Source: Pocillopora verrucosa (lineage: Eukaryota; Cnidaria; Anthozoa; Scleractinia; Pocilloporidae). Taken from it: a stretch of DNA of 64,000 nt. Below are positions 27,053 to 39,957 of this stretch, piece by piece. The DNA is taken from positions 31,258,131 through 31,322,130 of the forward strand of contig NC_089315.1 of NCBI RefSeq assembly GCF_036669915.1, written 5' to 3'. The translations under genes and the position numbers were made by a program. Under the pieces are notes generated by a model, which was not told the DNA's origin, made no database searches, and worked only from the letters and a program-made list of their open reading frames with translations. Numbering within the stretch: the first letter of the stretch is position 1; each line of letters starts with the position of its first letter.

Positions 27053-30000
27053 TTATTGAGTTGCGTAGGAGCTGCTAGGTCGACACGGTTCCTCACTATC
27101 GATGGAATCCTCAAAGAAATAGCAGTCCCTGTGGCGCCGAAGAACCGATATGGCGATATCTTCAACTGAATGAGGTTCAACTCCCAGATCTTTCAGTCCT
27201 GGTAAACCTGGTGTAACCTGGTCTGATAGGAACTCCTGATAAAAAAAAAACCAGAAAAAAAACAACTACAAAACTTGAATAAATCTTAGTTACAGTCAAC
27301 ACTGGTAGACATTGATTACACTGACAAGCTGTGGTTCGGCTGTGAGGTTTCAGTTATAATAAATACACGAGCCTCGTGACCGACCAATCGCAGTGGAATA
27401 ACGGCAGGAAATTACATTACTCCATTCTTACCCTAAACAGCATATCTCGTGTAAGACGCGGGTTGAATATGGACTGCTCCATGACCCAGGCTATAAGGCT
27501 GGAAGGTAACACAATAATCAAACAATAGAACTTTTTCCTTAAACAGAATAAGATGAGAAGGCAAAGAAAAAAAGAAAGCAAAGGGTAATAGCCTCAGATG
27601 ATAAAAGCTATAATAGCGTCCATGAAGTTTATTTTGTAATAAACAAAAAATCACAACAATAATCACACAATTCATAACATGTCAGGTAAACAAAGCAATA
27701 AGAATAATGATAATAGACTAACGGATTGTTCAATCACAGCTTACTTGTACATATTTCTTGGTATGTTGTAGTAAGGAAGTTCTTTCCTAATCAACCGATA
27801 GATGTAGTCCAGAATATCAAGCAAGTAATATTCTTCTGGGCTATGAAAAAAAATAAAAAAGTAAATTAAGAAACAAACAAACAAACATCCCTACCACAGT
27901 TAACAATTAAATGTGGGGAGGCAACAGAGAAACAGGTATTAGCTTCTGTCACATACATTTATGTAAGCAAAAACCAACCAAGTTTTGTCATGAAATCATT
28001 TTGAAGCGAGTTCTGCTATGAACTGTATTTATATTGTCTACCATAAATATTGAAAAAGTAAAATTCCATGTGCTTGTGTATCTGTTCAGGTACAGATCAG
28101 AAATGAAATCAGTGTGGTAAGAATCAAATTCTGACCCAACTCATAACATAAAATGGTATTACAGATCTTACCCTGTAAGTTCAAATGTTTGCCCTATGCT
28201 CTCATCATTATTGACAGCATTTACTATTGCTTGGGCAACATCAGCCACCTGGAAACAAAATGGAAAACGTTTTTATCAACAATCACATAAAGAGTAAATC
28301 AACATAACATAATCATTGATTTAGTTATACTATCTTAATGCCTACACACAATCAAGCTATACAATCTATCCAGATACCCAATTTGCTCCAAATTTGATGA
28401 TTTTAAGCCACATAAGACAAATAAACCATGTTAAAAATGTTTAGAAACTATCATAAAGAAATTGGGGTAACTTCCTAAATATTATTTTTATACACTGTCT
28501 TGAAATCATTCCTTCACAAATCTACAAAACCACTGTTGATGCCACACCTAAGTATCTATTTTTACATTCCTCACTACCCTTCTTGCAAACATCCCACACA
28601 AAGCCTCAAAACTTTTAAAGAAACTTCTATACTGTACCTAATACCTGGATTAAATGGAAATTCTCATGATCTTGCAGATGGGTGGTGGTAGCCCACTTCC
28701 ATGAGATGACTACATGTAAATATAGTTCACATCACAAATTTTTAGGTACTGCAATGCTGCTCTGCTCATGAAAGTTATGCTTACAGTTCACTTACATAAA
28801 CAGGCCTTTTAGTTGTGTTCATGCCTCCATCAATAAGTGGAATACCAAAAGGAATATTACCAAGATCTTAAAGAAGATAGAGAAAATAACTCAGTTAACA
28901 AGTCAAATTTTAAATTAAATTTATCATTAGGTTATATGTTAGAAAGTGTATTGAAAGCACACCATTGGTAACTTATCTTCAACATGAACTTACACACATA
29001 GTAGTTCAAAAACTGATCTTCATGGCCAAAAAACTTTGCAGGTCGCACAATGGTAGCATCAGGAAATTCTTCTCTAACAGCAGCCTCCCCACGAGCCTAT
29101 CACATATTAAGTAAAACACAAAGTTGTTTCAGTACAGAAGAACTAAGGCAATATCATATTTAGTATTATGGCATTTTTTAAGAGAAGAATCTATCTAAAT
29201 GTGAAAGGAAAAAAACCATAAAGCTCCACAAAAACATATGTTAAAACAACTATCAAAACCAAACGAGGAAAACTCACATCTGCTAAATCTGAATAAATTA
29301 ATTGTCACTTCAGTCTAAAATTCAACCCCATAGAAACAAATTTCATCATATGGCTTTCTAAAGAGAGGTTTTAAATTTTCTATTTAATTAAATTTCTAAT
29401 TTTTTTTATAATTTCTTCCAAGTGTTAAGTACAGTTCCCCGGTAAATTTCATTTTCATGCTACACATAGGAGAGGAAACCTCTCTAAAGAACACAACACA
29501 GAGGCTAGGTCACATATTTTCAATAACACATACCACAGGCTGCCCACAGGCTAAACAATCATCGCAGGTATCTAGACAAAACTACAATTTTCAGCTTTTT
29601 TTCTGTTCTTAATCTATGGCAATAATTGCCATAGATTAAGAATGAAAATGTGTGACTGTGATTAACCTTTGACTGTAGAAAATTTGATGGACTATCCTCA
29701 CTGGCATTAAGTGCTGACACATGGATTAAACGTTTGACTCCTGCTTCCCGAGCAGCTTTGGCAATAACCCTAGCTCCCTCACAATGGGCATCCTCAAATG
29801 TAAAGTTCCTGGGCAAAAAATATAAAAAAATAATGCCACATTGTATATGATGAGTAAGAATGTACAAGTAAATTTAAGTAAATGAGGTATAGGGACAAAG
29901 CTAGACCCCACGCTTGAGGTGGCTCTAGCACAGAGGTTGAATTATGTTTTTCAATTGAAGCTATACTTAGGTTTGGATTCTTTCCTCTGAGAAGCTATCA

Positions 30001-33000
30001 GTAAACACCTCCTGTACCTCTGCAGTTATCATACACTGGTAAACAGGTATATTCTGTATTTGTTATCAGTTAAGCACCAAAAAAAAAAAATAATAATAAT
30101 GCCAACTCTTGGGAGGAGGGGTGCAGCTGGGGGATAGGGTCATGGCTAAAAATTTGTTATATTTATAACTTTGTGAACTGGTGTAAATTACACAAGTCCT
30201 TAAACATCGTTTCTACTCTAATGTCTTTTGTATTGAAGTCAGAAACCCACCTTGTTTCAAACTGTCTGCCAATCAAGTTGATCACACAGTTGGAATGTTT
30301 CAAAACTTTGGCCACAGAATCAACATCTTTTAGATGATAATCCTTGAATATAAAAAAAGGGAAATTGTAACTTTTGAATAGTCCAGCAACAGCAATTTTT
30401 AAAAAAAAAGAAATTTCAAATTTGGTCTACATATTATACATATACATATTGTACATTCAAATAAAAACTTCTCCTGCTTTATGGTATCACCCTTGATTTT
30501 ACTTTAGGAACCATTTGGTCAAAAATCATTCATAAAAATATAACCAATTGGTAATTGAAAACTACCAGAGGCTCTTCCTATACAGAAGATACATGTATAT
30601 GATTATGTTGACTGGTTCAAGTGGAAACTTTTAATAATGATTTGGCTCATCTAATTTAAACATACATTCCAATGATGGTTGATATAATTTGCACCAGGGC
30701 ATGCATGAGAAAATTCTTAATGTACTTTAAGCCCACCAGCTGAAAGTATAATACTCTACATGTAACAAACATCCACCAACTTATATTGACATCATTTTTC
30801 AAATTTTGATGAATTCTACTATCAGGTGAGAGGACTCAGCAGTTCTTTATCTAGAAAATACAACCTTTACATGTTCACTGTATGTTTCAAACTGACCCTC
30901 ACTGAGTTATTAAAAGGAAAAAACTCTCTGTTAACATATTAAGCAGTATATTACTCACACCAAATTTAGGTTTAGGTTACTGTAATATGTTGTGATGTAA
31001 TTAACACCAAGAACGACATATTAACAAAGAATTGTCAGCTCATTTATCCAACGTAATGGGTCACGTCCTAGGACGGGACTTCATTTATGCTGCAATCTTA
31101 TTGGTGCGAGATACATACCTAAATGCAGCAATCTGATTGGTGCAAGCAACATACCGCTCTACATACTAATAAGGGTTTTTTTCTTTTATTAAAAAAAATT
31201 TTAAAATTGTGCAAAGCATTTGCATCAGTAAGAATATTTGATTAATAACCTTGTTTTTTCCTTGTGATTGCTCTTTTCATGAAGGTCGAAAAGATCAGAA
31301 AGTCATATTTACTTACTGCTTTTAAAAGTTCTTCACAAATTACATCTTAAATTTAAATGGTATTTTCCCAATACAATTGTCACTATTAACTAAACTTTCT
31401 TGGATGAAAGCCATTTATCAGTGAACAACCTACACTCAATGACATGATCCTACCTCACTGAAAAATTTCACATGGAAGTAAATGCTACTGTAAGTCAATC
31501 TTCCATGCAATTCTCACATGCTAAGATATTTTCTCCCAGTCAAACTGATAATTTACTTTTATCGCATATTCAGCACACATGGGGCAAAGTCCAGACTGGC
31601 AATACCCATATAAGGAGACTATGTTGTTATGCCCTTGTGAAAGTCTTTGAAATATGAAACTTTGTCTCCATTCAAAGTATTTCAACTTGTCTGCAAAATA
31701 TCTTGGGTTAGAGGCTATTGGATATCAAATAGAGTTTTGGTTTAATTCCCACAGCAAAATTACTGTAAACGTCCATGTATAAGCCGCACTTTTTTTCACA
31801 AAATTGAAGCCAAAAATCAAGGGTGCGGCTTATATCTGTGTTTGGAGTTCTCAAAAACCTAATATTCATAAAACTTCTTAAGATGCCAAGAAATAAACAA
31901 AAGAAACTGAAGCCATTTGTGTCTTCGAGTGTTTATCAGCGAATCTTGCTCTCCAAGAGTTCTTTCAAGCGATTAATTTTCGCTTACTACCTTCATGGCA
32001 AATTTGTCGACTGCATTATCAGGCTCCTGTTCTGCATGAAGTTTTTCACCTATTGCGGGTTTCCAAACATCTTTATACAAGTGGTATCCCCAAACAGCTG
32101 AGTCGAAAGGCCCAGACTCCTCCCAACATTTAAAGATTGGCTACTAAGCACTTGTTTGTTATTTTTCAATGCCGAAGGAATTTCAACTTTATGGTATGCT
32201 TTGTAGTGATAATCTTGAAAAATCAGATCAAAAGAGCATTTTAAAGAGATGGTGTAAATTCCAATGAAAAAGACGGTACAACAAATGAAATTTTGCTTTC
32301 TTTAGACTTGATAAATGTGAAAGATAGCCACAACTTCTATGTCGGTGTTTCGAAACCTTGATTGTTTGTAGCAATACAACTCTACTGAAACTTCAAACTG
32401 TATTGTTTTTATTTTTTCCAAATTCTGTACTTCCAAATTGGGGGTGCAGCTTATTTACAGATGCGGCTTAAACATGGACGTTTACAGTATATGGAAGAAT
32501 ATTTTATGAGGCAACTAGCTGTAACACCAGTGAAGATAGTCTTAACATGCTCTCCATTGAACAATGTATTCATTGGATTCTTTTGAAAGTGAATGCACCC
32601 TCTCCTTTATAAAAATACAAACATCAGTTTCTTAATGCCCCAAACTGTAACTCACTCATCTTAGCTCTGGCCTTAAAAAAAACACTTACAAAAAACATGA
32701 TCTGCCCCAGATCCCCCATCATCCTAAGGTTTCGGTAGTCATGTTCATCTCCACGGTATGGTACAATGATCTGGTTTCCACGACGACCTTACAGATGAGT
32801 ACATATCATTAAAATATAGTTTGACAAGTGAAAATTACCTCTCTAATTATTCATGGAATACACAAATTTCAAAAAGTCACTGTTAATATTTACAAAATAC
32901 TTACCTCAACAATCAAATTGTCAGCCTTGTCACATAGATAAAGTGAACTATGAAGTTGCAAGAGTTAGTCATATTCCTTTTTTTTAATTTTACCTAATCT

Positions 33001-34429
33001 GTTGATGACATATCTCCCAAGAAATCCAGTGGCACCAAACACTGTAGCTACCACTCCACTGAAAGATGACCTTCCACCTGGTCCTGCTTTAGGCAAGTAA
33101 CTCACATTTCGCTGCGATGACAAGACTTTGTTAAGTAAGAGTATACATTGAAGTAAATGTATCACTTAACATTCACAACATCAGATACCTGTTATACCAG
33201 TGATTTTAACAGTATAGATGCCACTAATTAGCAATTAAATGTACAGTGCACATGTATACACCTCATGTAAATGAGAGCAAATGCATAAGGAAAACAAATG
33301 GCAAATTCTTTTAAAATATTAGCCACAGCATGGCATTCTGTTATGCCTTTAACCACAGACATTACTTCATTCTTAATATACTTATGGTATTTTACTAGAG
33401 AAAAAGTGACATAAACTGATACATTGGTGTACAAACAGTACTGCTCAAAGGTAAGTTGAGTCTTGACTCGATACTCAATCCTTGAAACTACTGAGAATGG
33501 AGGATGGAGAATGGAGGCTCAAGTATTAAGCATCAAGGATCAAGAATCAGGGATCAAGACACTTGAAGAACTTTTCAAGGATCTTGAACTGCAGTATTGA
33601 GAAAACAATTTAATTATTGCAGGGAAAACAATAGCAAAGGACAAAGCACTTGACAAGCAGCTCTTCTTTACATGCCCTGTCTTAGTGTTGAAGATACTGA
33701 ATAAAGCATGCATTACATTTACATCTACAAAACTTAATTTTGGAACACATGAACTTTGAGCTTACAAGTGCCGGCTTCGAGGGTCTCGACATGCGACTTG
33801 AGCCAAAATCCTCGAAGTTATCGAGTATGGAGGGTCGAGAATCAAGGTTCAGGGGACTGTCAACTTACCTTTGAGCGACACTGTACATTAAACCCTCGAG
33901 TGTTGCCACTTGAACATAAAAAATTGAGAATGCCAACGAAAATGATAATTAAAACTTTAAACACTAGTAAGAAAAAACCGTGCTCACCTGAAAAGATAGT
34001 GTTAGTCCAGCAAATCTTGCAGGGGAGCCTAAAGATTACCAAAAATATTCTCTCATTTCAAGAATAAAGAATTAACCATACTCATACCATAACCATAATT
34101 TTAAATTAGAGTTAAACACCGACGGCGCAGATCTCAGAATCGAAGGTAAGATTTTGGATTCAAACATTTAGCTGTCACCCTGCACTGATAACCAAGAAAA
34201 CGATCATAGTACCAACAGTATAACTTGTCTGATCAGAAATTGAGCTCATACAGGCGTATTAACATCCAACATCCTAATCGTTCAATACAAAAAATGGGGT
34301 ACACACAGATGCTTCGAAGTAACCTCTACTCTCTAAGTTCACATACTACTATTAAGCCATAAAACTGGTTGAACAACCTTATCACAGCTACTCACAATTT
34401 AACTTTCCAAAGCTTTGGGTAACCAACAT
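27053..34429 (-). CDS. NDUFA9: NADH dehydrogenase (complex I) accessory subunit NDUFA9
   Basis: Twelve exons: 34429-34396, 34028-33988, 33111-32994, 32787-32690, 30342-30251, 29808-29667, 29096-28994, 28866-28796, 28248-28172, 27840-27745, 27498-27432 and 27235-27053. Total 1122 bases, 373 aa (human 377). All junctions are GT-AG and keep frame; the two short first exons were found because only they give the needed phases. The start lies in GCCGCCATG, a strong Kozak context. The first 38 residues form a basic mitochondrial leader, then GGRSSFSG and the Rossmann loop [10 protein letters not shown] (G51-G57), [54 protein letters not shown] and the C-terminal LPGLKDLGV. It is an SDR-fold, NADPH-binding accessory subunit at the hydrophilic/membrane arm junction of complex I in the inner mitochondrial membrane. 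Confidence 0.96.
29606..29642. repeat. Perfect 18-bp palindrome with 1-base spacer
   Basis: TTCTTAATCTATGGCAAT at 29606-29623 is followed by one A and then the exact reverse complement at 29625-29642. It sits in an NDUFA9 intron, 25 bases beyond the end of the exon at 29667 (minus-strand sense), so a hairpin would form just after the splice donor in the pre-mRNA. Confidence 0.95.
31087..31155. repeat. Imperfect tandem duplication, 36-bp period
   Basis: ATGCTGCAATCTTATTGGTG at 31087 recurs as ATGCAGCAATCTGATTGGTG at 31123, followed by related tails ending ACATACC. Both copies hold ATTGG (inverted CCAAT). It lies in a large NDUFA9 intron; function unknown. Confidence 0.7.
31763..32487. mobile_element. 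Non-autonomous Tc1/mariner-type element (TA target, inverted termini)
   Basis: CTGTAAACGTCCATGTATAA at 31763 is matched by its inverted copy ending TTTACAG at 32487 (one mismatch over about 24 bases up to the GCCGCA segment). TA dinucleotides at 31761-31762 and 32488-32489 are the expected target duplication. The 725-bp interior has no transposase; a 92-codon ORF contains MPRNKQKK but no recognisable domain. It lies in the NDUFA9 intron between exons 32787-32690 and 30342-30251. Confidence 0.82.
33436..33883. mobile_element. Miniature inverted-repeat element in NDUFA9 intron
   Basis: CAGTACTGCTCAAAGGTAAG at 33436 and its near-perfect inverted counterpart TCAACTTACCTTTGAGCGAC ending at 33883 enclose 448 bases. 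The interior is made of diverged TCGA/GAGAATGGAGG-like short repeats. No clear target duplication is left. It lies in the intron between NDUFA9 exons 34028-33988 and 33111-32994. Confidence 0.72.
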
Positions 34430-37400
34430 GGCGGCGGTCTATTCGGCAATCCAAGCCCGCTCTCTCCTGCGGTCAGTTAATTGTATTTGTATATATGTTG
34501 TATATAACTTAGTAAAGTGTCAACCGTTACCCCAGGCATCCCAAACAGCAGAATAACGTTATTATGATCTCATCTTTCCTAAAACAAGATGTGTTTTACA
34601 CTTTTCAACTTTTTACTGCGAAAATTTTCAAACTATGGAATGAGTTGAAAAATTTGTTTTTGCCATCGCGCCCACTTTTTTGCTGACCTTGGGGTCAACG
34701 TAACATCAGAAACAGAAACTTATGATCACCCATCATCATTGTCAAATTATTTTATGTTGCCAGGCTACATTACAAAGTGTTCATATACATAGCTTTTTAA
34801 CACTAGACTATGACGCCAGCAATGGTCTGACTCTTAATTACATTTCTTTGATATTAAGTCACAATCCTTGCTGCATTAGTTTGTGTTTTAGTTTGGCACG
34901 TTCCCTTAAAGCTTCCCATTCAATGAGTTATTACCATCAAATGAAATCTACATTTCCAGTAATTTTCCAGTTGTAACGAAGATCATGACAAGCCGCAGAG
35001 TTACATTCCGTGAAAATGCCATAAAAAACTAACATTTATCGAATTCTAAAACTGTAAGAGGTTAACGTTGAAAACAATAATGTTTCTTCTAAATGCTTAA
35101 ACCCTCACGAAAGAGGAAAGTCTCAGTTTGCCAATACAGCCAAGAAATTCAATTTATCATCTTTCCTTAAAGGACTTATTACAAATTTATTCGTGAAGAG
35201 GAAAAATGCTCGATTCAGGTAACGTTTTAATTAGAACTTCAATATTACGTTAAATAGTTTTTAAAACTGTTTAACATAATATTGAACCTCTTTAAAAAGA
35301 GTCACTTGAGACTTACAAACGTCATCACTCTGCAACAAGTCCTGTGTTCATATTAGGCGTGTGAGATCACCATTAGCGCCATTAAAACTGGTCAAAGATA
35401 AAGAGTTTAAGTAAGAAAGGTCAGTCTTAAAATTTTCTTGCTTTCTCTTTATCATTTATGGTCAACCAGAATACGGAACAGTTTATTTGTACAAATTGTC
35501 TGAAAAAAGGGCTTTTATGGTTAAAGTGTATGAAACTATGATGAAATGTATGAAAACTGGCTTGTTACAGCATCGTGTGAGCATGCACACTGTAGAGAAA
35601 TCATCCGCAATTGGAAAAGCTCAGATGATCGAGGAAAACATCTTTGGTGAAACCGAAGTACCGTCTCCAGGACGACACAAATATCACTGTTGCTGTGACA
35701 ACAAAAAGATAACGTCCAAATATTGGTTTCAATCATCCGATAAGTGGAACAGTTCAATTTATTTTGAACAGATAATTTAGAGTAAATTTCAATTTTAGTA
35801 TCATCATGTAAGATAAAAGATGAAACTATAAGCAAACTTGTTCATTTATATTTATTCTCTTCTTATATAGCTGGAAAATCTCAAATCTTTATGTCTTGTA
35901 CTGTACGTGATGTCGAGACTTATCAAAGAAAATTGTTACTGTCATGTCGCAGGCAACACCCTTCAGGCCCTCCCCTCCCCCCCTACTCCCATCCTGGCCC
36001 ATTCGAGCTTGATCATTGGCATCATCAAAACGTTGCCATTTTTCATTGTAGCTGAACATTATGATTACCAAATATCCACGAACTGAATTTTCAAAAGTTA
36101 TTGCAAAATTTCAATCGCTCGGATTGTAACAGCAACTACTCGGTTCAAGATAATCGTCTATGTCAGTTACGCTTGCAACTGCAATAATTTTGATAACATG
36201 AAAATCCGACAAAAGTAATTGTAACGATTCAGAAAAGAACAAGTCAGGCCAACTGGTTCGTTTATGACTGAAACAAAAAACAGAAAATCGAGATGAGCTT
36301 AACTAGGATGATACTTTGAGATATCCATTGATGAAGCACAAATGAACTTGCTTTCTCTCTTTATCACCGAATCGCTCACAAAAAGAAGCAAAAACGGCTT
36401 AAAGAAAACGCTCCCATGTCCATAAGTCGAACGAGCTTTAATTTACGACCGGTAGCTGGTGAGTCAGTAATTAATTCGCTGCCAAGTAGACTCACTATTT
36501 CATAATTGTTTTTTTTTTCTACAGCCGAGAGTCGGCTCAAATTTGTTTCCAGGAAGCATTAAAACCGTTTAACTAACTTCACAATACAACTCAATTGCAA
36601 ATGAGTTCTCTATCGTTTATCTGTGATATTGAATTGGCTTTGTGTCACCTCATGAAAACGATATTGCTTCCTGTGAGTCTTTTCATCGTCAAAAAATGTC
36701 AGTCAAAGACAACAACGATTCCGGCGAGCAGAAGAATAAGAAAAGAGAATGCTCTTCACGAATATCAGACAAACCTTCTCAACAGCACATATTCCGTGAA
36801 TCAATCTCTGGTAAAAAATATTTCATGCTGTATTTCACTTGATACTAAAAAGGTGAATTTTTTACCATTTTTGTCCGACTCAGTGCATGACTCTTGTTCA
36901 CTTTTTCTTACGAATGTTTACTGGAAGCAAAATACATCAAACAAAGGAAGATAAAAAGAAATATCACCTCACAAAGGAAGTTTTCTTGTTCGTATAGAAA
37001 AACCGATATTCTATTGAAAGAGATTCAATTAAGCTCAGTTGGCTTGCAGCTGTCCTTTGGGGGTGGGGTTGGTTTTCAAACAATGATGCTATAATGAAAA
37101 AGACAATAAAACAAGTTGCTAATCACCTTAATTGAGCTAATTAATCATTGCCTGTCCATAATCCACTCAATTTCTAAATACGATAAACCAGTTGAGAATT
37201 ATGTGTACATGTATCACTTTCTATATATCCATGTGAGGATTTATTCACGTACGGCTTGCAGTTAGGAACACGTAATTACTAATCGTGGTAAACTTAATAA
37301 TTCCCACTGCTTATAGTCATGGAAACAAACCGAGACTTATTCATTGACTGTATTGACTCTGGTCCGAATAGCAATCCGAGAGAAATGATTTGAACGACAC

Positions 37401-39957
37401 TTTCTAATGGCCATAAATAATTAAGTTAAATTGTCTTAAAAAGCCAAGATGATTTATCTGGCATAACCACAAAAAAGTGTTTTAATGTGAAATATATTTG
37501 CCAAGCAAGCAAATGTGCTCTAAACCAGATGTCAATTTTTACAATAAGGGTACTCGTATATGGACAAAAAGCAAGAGTATTTTCTTGTCGCTATTCAGTC
37601 CAGAAACAAGCTTTAGACATTATTCAGAACGCGTGTGTCTTGAAATAATCAAAACACCTTGAACAGTGTCCTATACATAAAGGTTGGACTTGGACGAAAA
37701 TGATTTATTTCATCTAAGTCAGAGTACCATTACTTTTCTTTCAATTAGGTAATAGTCAAGAAAACATTCCCTGAAATTTATTTAAGTCATGTAAAATGCA
37801 CTTTGGGCTACACGCGCAAACAAGTCAAGTCAATATGTTGTTTGCCACACACATTTTAAATTCTTTGTTTTGTAACAACAAACTGCTCTGTTCTTTTCAT
37901 AAACGCGGTAGAAACCAGCTGGAGACTTATCAAAACTGATCTTTGTGTTTTTAGATGCCATGCTGGGAGGAAAACAAACTTAAATTCCACAGTTATATCG
38001 TGGCTTGTTGAGCGCTACTTCTGGAGAGTTCCCTTCATGTATACACCGCAATCGCACTGCACCACCTGAGTAAAAATTACACAAACATATCTCTGTTGAT
38101 AAAAATCGTCATTTGCTGATCAATAAATCAAGGAGGAATATTTCTGAAATTTTAGCAAGCGGCAAAACGCAATTAACAGGTGAATTCTTTCACCAACAAC
38201 TATTTTATCGAACAATAGAAAAAGTTGGAGGAGTATCCAGTTATCTACATTCCCATGTCAAAATTACAGACTTTTTACCTGCTTAATTTGCAAGACAAGT
38301 CAGCGGGCAAATTTGAAAATATCAAAAGAATGTGATTTCCCTCCATGTTTTCGAAAAAACGCCTTATACATGTCTTTCAATGCTGAGAAGTGTCTAATTT
38401 CATGTAGTTTTTCCGACCATGTCTTCTTCTGAATAAATTTCGTGATCGTGTAAGCGGAAGGTATATATACAGGCTAACAATTTTTTTGCGTGTGTGATTT
38501 TACTTCAATTTTACCCTGATATAAATGTATTTTAACAATAGTTATTGTGGGGCTAATCAATTCATTATTTTTTGGGTGCCAAAGGTTTTATCAAACCATA
38601 AAAACTATTTGGCCTCAGGACGAAAGGAGAGGTTTAATTTGTTTGAAGTTGATCTAACATCAAAACGATACAAGTTTCCCAAACATCGCAAACTACGAAA
38701 TAGAACCCATAAACCAGACATTGCTGGAGACAATTATTGAAAAGAGATGAGGATGATTTTATTGTAAACAAGGAACACGTTTTCGAACTGCTAGAAATGA
38801 AATTATGGACTAAACCGCATTCATTTGTCAGCAAAGAAATATAAACATTAATCCCATGTTTAGTAGATTTGTGAGACAAAACAACTGCTTTTGACGCCTT
38901 GCTCTGTATGCATTTGGAAACTTATCGACCATCAACATTTAGATCTTAAATTTCTAAATTAGGTGGTACTCTGTCGGATATTACAATTTTATCTTGAACA
39001 GTTTTACATAACTCTTCAAAGTACCTCCAAGACAAATACTGTATCTGAAGAGTTCTGACGTGTAAGTTCGATCGCGCTTAGTGCGGGATATTGCTTGCTC
39101 ATGCCATTTGGCGCGTTAGGTGGAATAAAGGTAAACATCATCTCTTTATCTGTCGTATATATAAATTTTCTTCCTATTTATAAACCCGAAAAATAACAAC
39201 AACCTTTGCTCTACACCTGCTTTAAATCTACCATAAGTTGTTTCGTGCAGATTGTCAACGGAAAACTTGGCAAAAACAGATAACTTTTGGTATTTATCAC
39301 ATCGACTGGTGGTTACAGGGTCAAAACGATTACTTTATTGTCGTTAGTCTGTTAGCGAGGAAAGAAAAGATGCCATCTGTCTCTAGCGACTTATATTTTA
39401 TAGAAAGCATTACTTATTGGCCAAAGCTTGTGTCTTAGTGTCAATGTAATGTTCAGCCAATCAGCTTTCTGCTTGTAAAACGCGGTCACTATTAGACTGC
39501 GGACCGGGTGGTCGATCCTGGCAATGGAGGCGGTGCTTGCAATTACCTTAATCACCTTGTCTACAAAAGAACTTAACAGTCAAGAATAACATGAAAGAAA
39601 CGCGGTGAAATCAAGACCTAAAATTACCAAAAAACTGATTTTATCTATCGGTATAGGTATTTTATTGGAGCTAAGCAATTTCGTGGCTTGTAAAACGCTC
39701 TCCTTTGAAAATTTCCTTGGATTTCGTGTCGCGTTCGGCTCAATTTAGCTGGTTAGTTTTTGGCTTTGTTTAGCCGAGACAGAACAATTTGCAGTGAGGT
39801 CAATATAAGCACTCATGAGGGTGGTGATAAATATATGTCAGCGACCTGAAACCAATCGGAAGCTATTGTTTGGCACGGTATTTGTTTGACTAACTAAAAG
39901 TATAATAATTCATAATCTGCAGTGGGCCGTAGAAAGCATACACGGCAGTGGTAATTC
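34430..39957. other. Gene-poor interval between NDUFA9 and FoxQ2-type gene
   Basis: About 5.5 kb, AT-rich, no supportable exon chain. The left end holds the NDUFA9 promoter; a plus-strand 41-codon ORF starts at 34428, overlapping the NDUFA9 start codon on the other strand. ORFs near 35487, 36595 and 38525 have no domain features. The right end should contain regulatory sequence of the forkhead gene, but I cannot point to a specific site. Confidence 0.5.

Noticed and set aside
33111-33165. NDUFA9 starting at an in-frame ATG at 33165
   Set aside because: The sequence before 33111 is intronic: an acceptor CAG lies at 33112-33114, and two upstream exons give a better leader with matching phases.
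34428-34553. Plus-strand ORF starting [16 protein letters not shown] as a first exon
   Set aside because: No downstream plus-strand exons were found, and NDUFA9 on the minus strand is complete without it. Kept only as a finding.
35487-35780. 97-codon ORF before the forkhead gene
   Set aside because: No domain or codon pattern to support it; several overlapping frames of similar length on both strands.
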